This document shows positions 5,607 through 10,942 of a stretch of 10,942 nucleotides of DNA, in pieces. The position numbers and the translations under genes are program-made. How positions within the stretch are numbered: position 1 is the first letter of the stretch; each line of letters begins with the position of its first letter. Source of the stretch: BMS3ABIN04 sp965554225. GTDB lineage: Bacteria > Bacteroidota > Ignavibacteria > Ignavibacteriales > Melioribacteraceae. The notes beneath the pieces are model-generated. The model made no database searches, was not told where the DNA came from, and saw only the letters and a program-made list of their open reading frames with translations. The stretch lies in contig CBEVZC010000097.1 of the NCBI GenBank assembly GCA_965554225.1, positions 1 through 10,942 of the forward strand, written 5' to 3'.

Positions 5607-5692
5607 AAAGTATAAGAAATAGAATGCGAATCTATTTCAAGAAAAGATAAATAATATTAAAGAACAAATGACCAAACTATTTCTTATACTTT
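5607..5692. repeat. 16-bp inverted repeat with an alternative inner hairpin
   Basis: AAAGTATAAGAAATAG (5607-5622) is perfectly complementary to CTATTTCTTATACTTT (5677-5692) across 54 bp. The end of the left arm also pairs with a nearer partner: GAAATAGA (5616-5623) with TCTATTTC (5631-5638), 7-nt loop. The two structures are mutually exclusive. It fills most of the gap between 5593 and 5723. It might be a terminator or antiterminator leader for the transporter, or the ends of a tiny mobile element; no target-site duplication is seen. Confidence 0.55.
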
Positions 5693-5722
5693 ACCTTTCT
5701 AAATTTTGATTTACTACAAACT

Positions 5723-6616
5723 ATGCTTTATTTAGGTGAACTGGCTGCGTTAGTATCGGCATTTCTTTGGTCGGGAACCTCAATTGCTTTTACAGAGGCT
5801 TCAACACGCATTGGTTCGGTTGCAGTAAATATTACCAGGCTTATTTTAGCACTCCTTTATTTATGTATCACGATCATTTTATTAAATTTGGATTTATATA
5901 TCAATTCATCTCAAATTTTTTATCTTAGTCTTAGTGGTTTAGTAGGATTAGTATTTGGTGACGGATTTCTTTTTAAATCTTTTCAACATATCGGCGCCAG
6001 ATTGAGTATGTTAATCATGTCTTTAGCTCCTCCGATTTCCGCTATACTAGCTTATATATTTTTAGATGAAATTATCTCGGTTTGGGGAATTATAGGAATA
6101 TTAATTACAATTCTAGGAATTACAATTGTCGTACTTCAGAAGCAGGAAAATCCTTCTTCAAAATATAAAATTAGTAGAATAGGAATATTGTATGCATTCT
6201 TTGGTGCTGTGGGACAAGGAACCGGTTTGATATTGGCGAAACTTGCTTTTAATCAAGGTGAGATTAATGGATTTGTGGCAACATTTTATAGAATGATTCC
6301 TGCTATATTAGTTCTTTTCCCACTTACAGTTCTAATACAAAAAAGTGTTAACCCATTTAGAATTTATTCTACAAATAAAAAAGCTTTGGCTTTTACAGTT
6401 GTCGGATCTATTATTGGCCCTTATCTTGGAATAACATTTAGCTTAATAGCTATTGCTAATACTTATGTAGGAATCGCTGCAACAATAATGGCAACAGTGC
6501 CTGTAATTATGCTTCCCTTGGTTAAATATTATTATAGGGAAAAATTAAGTTTATTGTCAATTTTAGGAGCATTTATAGCTGTCGGCGGAATAGGTATCCT
6601 ATTTTTGGCAAAGTAA
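5723..6616 (+). CDS. EamA-family (DMT superfamily) transporter
   Basis: 297 residues, with about ten hydrophobic segments in two repeated halves (about 4-138 and 152-296), the usual EamA layout. The start MLYLGELAALVSAFLWSGTSIAF is typical of the first helix, and the end of each half carries the expected patch: LAPPISAILAYIFLDEIIS at 101-119 and MATVPVIMLPLVKYYYREKLS at 256-276. These inner-membrane proteins usually export small metabolites such as amino acids or nucleotide derivatives; the substrate cannot be told. No Shine-Dalgarno site precedes the ATG. The stop codon directly abuts the end of the convergent macrodomain gene. Confidence 0.9.
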   Translation: MLYLGELAALVSAFLWSGTSIAFTEASTRIGSVAVNITRLILALLYLCITIILLNLDLYINSSQIFYLSLSGLVGLVFGDGFLFKSFQHIGARLSMLIMSLAPPISAILAYIFLDEIISVWGIIGILITILGITIVVLQKQENPSSKYKISRIGILYAFFGAVGQGTGLILAKLAFNQGEINGFVATFYRMIPAILVLFPLTVLIQKSVNPFRIYSTNKKALAFTVVGSIIGPYLGITFSLIAIANTYVGIAATIMATVPVIMLPLVKYYYREKLSLLSILGAFIAVGGIGILFLAK

Positions 6617-7132
6617 TCAGGAATATTCTTCCAATCCCTTTTCATATATGTCATAATCAAATTTACTGAAGCAGGCAAAAATAACTTCCTCTAATTTATT
6701 GTGGCTTTCTAGAAAATCCTTAACCGTTTTGATTGCAATTTTACAAGCTCGTTCAATTGGGAATCTATAAACGCCCGTGCTTATCGAAGGGAATGCAATA
6801 GATTTGATATTATGCTCAACGGCAATTTTCAATGACCTTTGATAACAGCTTTTTAATAGCTCATTCTCATTATTCTTTCCCCCGTGCCAAACGGGTCCGA
6901 CTGTATGAATAACGTATTTTGCCGGTAAATTATATCCTTTAGTAAGCTTTGCATCGCCTGTTGCGCATCCGTTCAGTGCCCGGCACTCTTTTAAAAGTTC
7001 TGGCCCGGCGGCTCTATGAATTGCCCCGTCAACTCCGCCTCCGCCAAGCAGGGAATTATTTGCTGCGTTAACTATTGCATCAACATTTAATTTAGTAATA
7101 TCACCGAGGTATAATTTTATTCTGTTTTCCAT
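6617..7132 (-). CDS. Macrodomain ADP-ribose hydrolase (YmdB-like O-acetyl-ADP-ribose deacetylase)
   Basis: 171 residues, essentially a single macrodomain and close to the length of E. coli YmdB (177). Family features are GDITKLNVDAIVNAANNSL at 10-28, GGGGVDGAIHRAAG at 30-43 with Asn25 and Asp35 at the YmdB catalytic positions, VIHTVGPVW at 74-82, and the phosphate-binding loop SISTGVYRFP at 116-125. These cytosolic enzymes deacetylate O-acetyl-ADP-ribose made by sirtuins and can remove ADP-ribose from proteins. YmdB in E. coli is also reported to modulate RNase III; whether that applies here is unknown. The gene appears monocistronic: a trxA terminator lies upstream and the convergent transporter ends at the adjacent base. 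No toxin-like partner is seen. Confidence 0.92.
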   Translation of the reverse strand: MENRIKLYLGDITKLNVDAIVNAANNSLLGGGGVDGAIHRAAGPELLKECRALNGCATGDAKLTKGYNLPAKYVIHTVGPVWHGGKNNENELLKSCYQRSLKIAVEHNIKSIAFPSISTGVYRFPIERACKIAIKTVKDFLESHNKLEEVIFACFSKFDYDIYEKGLEEYS

Positions 7133-7204
7133 TACGACTTTAATTTGTTTGGAAATACTAGATAATAAAAAATATATAAAATTGAAAGTAGGGAGAGAAG
7201 TATT

Positions 7205-7236
7205 AAAAAAACGGAGGAATAACTTATTCCTCCGTT
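7205..7236 (-). terminator. Intrinsic terminator of the thioredoxin gene
   Basis: AACGGAGGAAT (7210-7220) and ATTCCTCCGTT (7226-7236) form an 11-bp stem with a 5-nt loop. Read on the minus strand the stem runs into six T's (7205-7210), 14 bp beyond the thioredoxin stop. The plus-strand side has no T-tract, so it acts for trxA. Confidence 0.9.
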
Positions 7237-7249
7237 AGTAGTAATAGAT

Positions 7250-7585
7250 TTAATTTATTGTATCAAGATGCGGCGTAATAGCTTGCAGCAAATGCTGTTT
7301 CGGTACAGCACCAATAACAGAATTTACTAAGCGTCCGTCTTTAAAAATACCAAGAGTCGGTATGCTCATTATTCCGTATTCTTTCGCTATAGAAGGGTTT
7401 TCATCTGTATTCACTTTAACAACCTTTAGTTTCCCTTCAAATTCATTTGCAAGTTCCTCAACAACGGGAGCAATAACTCGGCAAGGTGCACACCATGGCG
7501 CCCAAAAATCTACTAAAACAGGTGTGTCGGAAGCTAAAACTTCCATATTAAAATTTGCATCAGTTCCATGAATTAATTTTTCCAT
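7250..7585 (-). CDS. trxA: Thioredoxin
   Basis: 111 residues, one standard thioredoxin domain. It is a cytosolic dithiol-disulfide carrier for ribonucleotide reductase, peroxiredoxins and general protein reduction. The active site is WCAPC (31-35), with Cys32 and Cys35 at the E. coli positions. Asp26 is buried ahead of it, and the cis-proline (Pro76 in SIPTL) and Gly84 are kept. The middle residue is Ala rather than the usual Gly of WCGPC. GGAGG eight bases before the ATG (plus-strand 7594-7598) is the strongest ribosome site in the window. The HisN-like gene ends 70 bp upstream, so it may be co-transcribed or have its own promoter; a terminator follows. Confidence 0.96.
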   Translation of the reverse strand: MEKLIHGTDANFNMEVLASDTPVLVDFWAPWCAPCRVIAPVVEELANEFEGKLKVVKVNTDENPSIAKEYGIMSIPTLGIFKDGRLVNSVIGAVPKQHLLQAITPHLDTIN

Positions 7586-7655
7586 TTAATCGTCCTCCAA
7601 TAAAGAATTTTTAATTGGATTTGATGCATCTTTTGAGAGAAAGGTTCACAACAAA

Positions 7656-8417
7656 TTAGTTTAATATATCAATCACGGTGCTATGTAAATTTTTTGAAGC
7701 CGCCACAATACTATCGCCGTTCATTGGATCATTTCCTTGATAATCCGTGATAATTCCTCCTGCGCCTCTAATAATGGGAATAAGAGCCGCAGAATCCCAA
7801 ATTGACATAATTGGATCAATCATTATATCTGCTTTACCCGTTGCTACCAAATAATAGCCATAACAATTTCCCCAAGTTCTCATCAACTTAACTTTATGCA
7901 TAAGTCTACTGAACTTTTCTATATCTTGAGATTTTTCAACATTTAAATAATCTGTTGTCAAGAGTAGAGCTGAATCCAAACTATTATTCTCGCTTACATT
8001 AACCAACTCACCGTTTAAATTTGCCTTATTGTTATCGCCGATCAACAATTCACCGGTAACCGGTTGATTTACTACTCCCAGAATGGGATTACCGTTTCTG
8101 GTTAGAGCAATTAAAGTTCCGAAAGTTATCATTCCGTGAATAAAACTTTTTGTTCCGTCAATCGGGTCTAATATCCATTTATACTCGGCATTTTTATTTT
8201 GTTCGCCAAACTCTTCGCCGAGAATTCCATGATCGGGAAAATATTTCGTAATTAACTCTCTCATAATTTCTTCCGATTTTTTGTCTGCTATTGTAACCGG
8301 AGAGTTATCGGCTTTGGATTCAATATTCAATGAGGTACGAAAATATTTTTTTATAACTTTCCCGCTTTCTACTGATAATATTCTGCTAAAATCTTTAAAT
8401 TCTTTTAACTCACTCAT
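7656..8417 (-). CDS. hisN: Inositol-monophosphatase-family phosphatase, probably histidinol-phosphatase
   Basis: 253 residues. The metal-binding motifs of the inositol monophosphatase fold are complete: Asp45 (VTIADKKSEE), Glu68 (ILGEEFGE), Asp84 and Asp87 in WILDPIDGTKSF, and Asp208 in SIWDSAA. The C-terminal half (RTWGNCYGYYLVATGKADI, then AALIPIIRGAGG) fits the HisN branch, which removes phosphate from histidinol phosphate in histidine synthesis, better than SuhB or CysQ. No other his gene is in the window, so the substrate rests on sequence resemblance alone. A moderate Shine-Dalgarno (AGGAA) precedes the ATG. It is divergent from the Sua5 gene across a 60-bp gap and may lead an operon into trxA. 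Confidence 0.85.
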   Translation of the reverse strand: MSELKEFKDFSRILSVESGKVIKKYFRTSLNIESKADNSPVTIADKKSEEIMRELITKYFPDHGILGEEFGEQNKNAEYKWILDPIDGTKSFIHGMITFGTLIALTRNGNPILGVVNQPVTGELLIGDNNKANLNGELVNVSENNSLDSALLLTTDYLNVEKSQDIEKFSRLMHKVKLMRTWGNCYGYYLVATGKADIMIDPIMSIWDSAALIPIIRGAGGIITDYQGNDPMNGDSIVAASKNLHSTVIDILN

Positions 8418-8443
8418 TTCTTTCGTTCCTAATGATGATATTC

Positions 8444-8469
8444 TTAATTATCTTTTGAAAGATAATTAA
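8444..8469. promoter_or_regulatory. 26-bp palindrome in the divergent hisN/sua5 gap
   Basis: TTAATTATCTTT (8444-8455) and AAAGATAATTAA (8458-8469) are perfect complements separated by only TG. It lies 26 bp before the HisN-like ATG and 8 bp before the Sua5 ATG. The position suits an operator shared by both promoters. As RNA it would form a near-loopless hairpin right at the Sua5 start, which has no Shine-Dalgarno site. No regulator can be named. Confidence 0.5.
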
Positions 8470-8477
8470 AAATAATT

Positions 8478-9449
8478 ATGAAATTACTAAACGCGAATCA
8501 TAAAAATATATTATTTGCAGCCGGATTAATAAAGGAAGGTAGTTTGGTTGCGTTTCCGACCGAAACCGTTTATGGATTAGGTGCCGACGGACTAAACCCG
8601 CTTGCAGTAGCAAAAATATTCGAAGCAAAGAAAAGGCCAAGCTTTAATCCGTTAATTTTGCATATTTCAAATCTTAAGCAGCTTGAAATGATATCCGAAA
8701 GCGATAATTCGAATATTAAAAAGTTGATTGATAACTTTTGGCCGGGTCCTTTAACTTTGGTGTTACCTAAAAAAAATATAGTCCCCGATATTGTAACGGC
8801 GGGGAATGAAACCGTTGCAGTTAGGATGCCTAACCATCCAACGGCTTTGGAACTAATTGACTTTGTGGGGAATCCTATTGCTGCTCCAAGTGCAAATACA
8901 TTCGGGCACTTAAGTCCCACTACGGCACAGCATGTTGTAAATCAGTTGGGAAATAAAGTGGATTTAATTTTAGACGGCGGAACGTGTACGGTTGGAATAG
9001 AATCAACAATAATTGCAGTTTTAGAGGATCGCACAATATTATTAAGACCCGGAGGAACTGCAACCGAAGAGATTGAAAAAGTAATTGGTCCACTGGAAAA
9101 AATGGTATACGTTTCTTCTAGTCAACCTATTTCACCGGGGCAGCTTCCGTATCACTATGCTCCTAAAATTCCTATTCGCTTTATGAATAATTTAGAGAAA
9201 GAAAAATTTGAGCCGAGTAAAACAGGACTTTTATTATTTACGGATAAAAAAGTTGATTATTCGTTTAAGATTATCAAAGTGCTTACACATAATTCTGATC
9301 TAAGAGAAGCAGCAGCAAATCTTTTCTCTTACCTTCACGAAATGGAATCAACCGGAATTGACATAATCTTTGTAGAAGCTGTTCCAGAGGTGGGTTTGGG
9401 AATTGCGATAATGGACAGGTTAAGAAAAGCGACTAATAAATATGAATAA
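8478..9449 (+). CDS. Threonylcarbamoyl-AMP synthase, Sua5 type
   Basis: 323 residues, the long Sua5 form rather than the short TsaC. It makes threonylcarbamoyl-AMP from threonine, bicarbonate and ATP, the first step of the t6A37 modification of ANN-decoding tRNAs in the cytosol. The YrdC-like catalytic domain covers about 10-195: FPTETVYGLGAD at 26-37, KKRPSFNPL at 51-59, FWPGPLTLV at 87-95, VAVRMPNHP at 113-121, PSAN at 137-140, GIESTI at 173-178 and RPGG at 190-193. The linker SPGQLPYHYAP (219-229) is the Sua5 hallmark, and the C-terminal Sua5 domain runs from about 230 to the end. No Shine-Dalgarno site is present. Its stop lies 4 bp from the stop of the convergent methyltransferase. Confidence 0.95.
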   Translation: MKLLNANHKNILFAAGLIKEGSLVAFPTETVYGLGADGLNPLAVAKIFEAKKRPSFNPLILHISNLKQLEMISESDNSNIKKLIDNFWPGPLTLVLPKKNIVPDIVTAGNETVAVRMPNHPTALELIDFVGNPIAAPSANTFGHLSPTTAQHVVNQLGNKVDLILDGGTCTVGIESTIIAVLEDRTILLRPGGTATEEIEKVIGPLEKMVYVSSSQPISPGQLPYHYAPKIPIRFMNNLEKEKFEPSKTGLLLFTDKKVDYSFKIIKVLTHNSDLREAAANLFSYLHEMESTGIDIIFVEAVPEVGLGIAIMDRLRKATNKYE

Positions 9450-9453
9450 TTGA

Positions 9454-10065
9454 TTACTCCGCAAGAACTAAAAGTGATGTATTCGGCATCTTTTTAATTT
9501 CCTTCACAAGTTTCAAACCGGCTTGTTTCAGAAGATAATGAACGCCGCCGTTTTTTTCGTAATTTTTAAAATTGTTATAATGATCTTTTCCGGCAAGGAA
9601 CTCTACTACTTGCGTAATTTTGCCGTAAACAGATTGCGGCATTGGTGCAACATAGTCACCAATAATAACTTTATCGGCAATTGTTTTCATTACTTCCAGC
9701 ATTTTAATTCTTTCAGCAGGAGGCATTTCGTGGAGCACAAAAGTTACGGTTGCATAATCATATTTTCTTTTTAGTTTATTTGCAAATTGTGTGGCATCGC
9801 CGTGAAAGAGCTCAACATTCTTATAACTTCCTTTTTTGAGTTTTGAATTTGCAACTTTAATGTTTTTGGAAGACAAATCTATTCCGGTAACATGTAAACA
9901 TTTATCCGAAAGAAAAAACGGCAGCCTGCAAGTACCGCAGCCTACATCTACAACGGTACTGTTAGGTTTAAGAATACTAGCAATGACACCAAAAATTCTA
10001 TCTTGGTTAGGAGCAATGAATTTATCGTAAATTATACCGTCGTACCAATGTTTTTTATCTTCCAT
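9454..10065 (-). CDS. Class I SAM-dependent methyltransferase
   Basis: 203 residues from the ATG at 10065, preceded by GAGAG at a usable distance; a TTG five codons upstream was judged less likely. Motif I is VVDVGCGTCRLPF (38-50), the ribose-binding acidic residue is Asp63 in VTGIDLS, GDA is at 89-91, and the motif IV region reads TVTFVLHEMPPAER (106-119), followed by the usual strand pattern to the end. This resembles the UbiE/COQ5-like methyltransferase-11 group. The C-terminal part has no feature that names a substrate. It follows the TauE-type permease by 23 bp on the same strand, so the two are probably one operon, but no shared pathway is evident. Confidence 0.88.
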   Translation of the reverse strand: MEDKKHWYDGIIYDKFIAPNQDRIFGVIASILKPNSTVVDVGCGTCRLPFFLSDKCLHVTGIDLSSKNIKVANSKLKKGSYKNVELFHGDATQFANKLKRKYDYATVTFVLHEMPPAERIKMLEVMKTIADKVIIGDYVAPMPQSVYGKITQVVEFLAGKDHYNNFKNYEKNGGVHYLLKQAGLKLVKEIKKMPNTSLLVLAE

Positions 10066-10088
10066 TATTTTAACTCTCAAAAATATTT

Positions 10089-10838
10089 TTAGAATAAGTT
10101 CAGCAGCTTTAGAGCAATAATAAATATTGCGGCAATTAAAATAATTTTAACAAACTTTTCTCCTTTCCTAACAGCAAATTTTGCAGACCACCAGCCGCCG
10201 AATGAGTTTCCGGCTGCTAAACTTAAGCCGTATCCCCAGTTAATATTATCAGTAGATAGAAAAATTAAAATTACTGGAATTGTATATATAAGAACAACCA
10301 TAATTTTATGCATATTTGCATAAACAAGGTTTACCTTTAATATAAAATGAATTGAAGCTAATAACAAAAAGCCAACTCCGACTTGAATAAATCCGCCGTA
10401 AAAACCTATTAAAAACATAACAGGATAAATTAACCACGGAATTTTTTGTACTCGTTCCTGATAATTCTTTTTATATTTTATTGGAATAATCATAGTAATA
10501 ATTATTCCGATCATCACAATGCCCAAGATTGTTTGGAACAGATGGTCGCTGATTTTAACTGCAGCCATTGCACCTAAGATTGCACCTGGCAATGTAAATA
10601 CAGCCATCAATAAACTCACTTTAATTTGACTAACACTTTCTTTCTTAAATGAAATAGAGGCAAAAATATTCTGGAGAAGAATACCTATCCGGTTTGTCCC
10701 GTTTGCCATTGCTCCGTCCAGACCTAAAAATATTAACGTAGGAAGAGTTAAACTTGAACCGCCGCCTGCCATCACGTTAATGAATCCGGCTATAGCGCCA
10801 ACTGCAAAAAGGATCAGTATTGATAAATAATCGGGCAC
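10089..10838 (-). CDS. TauE/SafE-family membrane permease
   Basis: 249 residues, about eight hydrophobic segments, inner membrane. Family features are AGGGSSLTLPTLIFLGL at 24-40, GTNRIGILLQN at 47-57, the second-half repeat GFYGGFIQVGVGFLLL at 145-160, and GNSFGGWWSAKFAVRKG at 210-226. The family exports sulfite, sulfoacetate or other organosulfur and small anions, but most members are uncharacterised and this one has no sulfur genes beside it. The start is GTG (10836-10838): the frame upstream reaches stops without any ATG, GTG or TTG, and the next ATG would remove the first helix. The DNA beyond the start (10839-10942) is AT-rich and holds no feature I can support. Confidence 0.9.
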   Translation of the reverse strand: MPDYLSILILFAVGAIAGFINVMAGGGSSLTLPTLIFLGLDGAMANGTNRIGILLQNIFASISFKKESVSQIKVSLLMAVFTLPGAILGAMAAVKISDHLFQTILGIVMIGIIITMIIPIKYKKNYQERVQKIPWLIYPVMFLIGFYGGFIQVGVGFLLLASIHFILKVNLVYANMHKIMVVLIYTIPVILIFLSTDNINWGYGLSLAAGNSFGGWWSAKFAVRKGEKFVKIILIAAIFIIALKLLNLF

Positions 10839-10942
10839 TGTTAAACCACTTATACCGAAAATATTTTAAGTTTAAAAATAGGCATATAACTTTAAAGAAT
10901 TTTATCTGGAAATGAGCAAAAAAATATAAGTCGATTGTCGTT

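Noticed and set aside
5607..5692. Confident call of a miniature transposable element
   Set aside because: No target-site duplication flanks the arms and no second copy is in the window; left as a repeat.
6617..7132. Antitoxin of a DarTG-type toxin-antitoxin or phage-defence pair
   Set aside because: The sequence is a stand-alone YmdB-type macrodomain, and no DarT-like gene is beside it.
10066..10080. TTG start for the methyltransferase
   Set aside because: The ATG at 10065 has GAGAG upstream at a suitable distance and the five extra residues add nothing to the fold.
1..10942. CRISPR array, secretion system, biosynthetic cluster or defence island
   Set aside because: No regularly spaced direct repeats and no marker genes for any of these were found.

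Overview
The window is AT-rich bacterial chromosomal DNA. It holds the tail of a surface-polysaccharide locus followed by mostly ordinary housekeeping genes. Signs of a Bacteroidota / Ignavibacteriota-type (FCB) organism are the low GC, several starts without a Shine-Dalgarno site, a signal peptide ending in FAQ, and a lipoprotein with a Ser-rich stretch after the lipobox Cys. This placement is inference; the window contains no rRNA or other decisive marker.

Layout. Bases 1-899 (+) hold the C-terminal end of a polyprenyl-phosphate sugar transferase and a small SLBB-domain export-type protein, which look like the end of an exopolysaccharide cluster. Bases 900-2226 are the least explained part: three small membrane-protein frames (1095-1334, 1386-1574, 1762-2040), two of which share an NYFV..P..(n)G..G.A motif. 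This stretch also has a sigma-54-like -24/-12 element beside an FNR/CRP-like dyad, a hairpin with two competing right arms, and a 12-bp inverted repeat over a start codon. A tRNA-Arg(CCU) lies at 2227-2300 (-).

Bases 2526-3818 (+) encode enolase, closed by a textbook intrinsic terminator. A transglutaminase-fold lipoprotein starts only 15 nt beyond that terminator's U-tract. A small N-anchored hypothetical protein (5132-5593) and an EamA-type transporter (5723-6616) follow, separated by a 16-bp inverted repeat with an alternative inner hairpin.

The right half has a macrodomain hydrolase (6617-7132, -), thioredoxin (7250-7585, -, with its own terminator) and a HisN-like phosphatase (7656-8417, -). 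The phosphatase is divergent from the Sua5-type threonylcarbamoyl-AMP synthase (8478-9449, +) across a 60-bp gap that contains a near-perfect 26-bp palindrome. A SAM methyltransferase (9454-10065, -) probably lies in an operon behind a TauE/SafE-type permease (10089-10838, -).

The genes do not form a single pathway: glycolysis (eno), tRNA modification (sua5), redox (trx), ADP-ribose metabolism (macrodomain), possibly histidine synthesis (hisN-like) and transport are simply neighbours. I see no CRISPR array, transposase, integrase or recognisable defence system. The best candidate for something undescribed is the small membrane-ORF island at 1000-2040 with its promoter-like signals; that remains a hypothesis.
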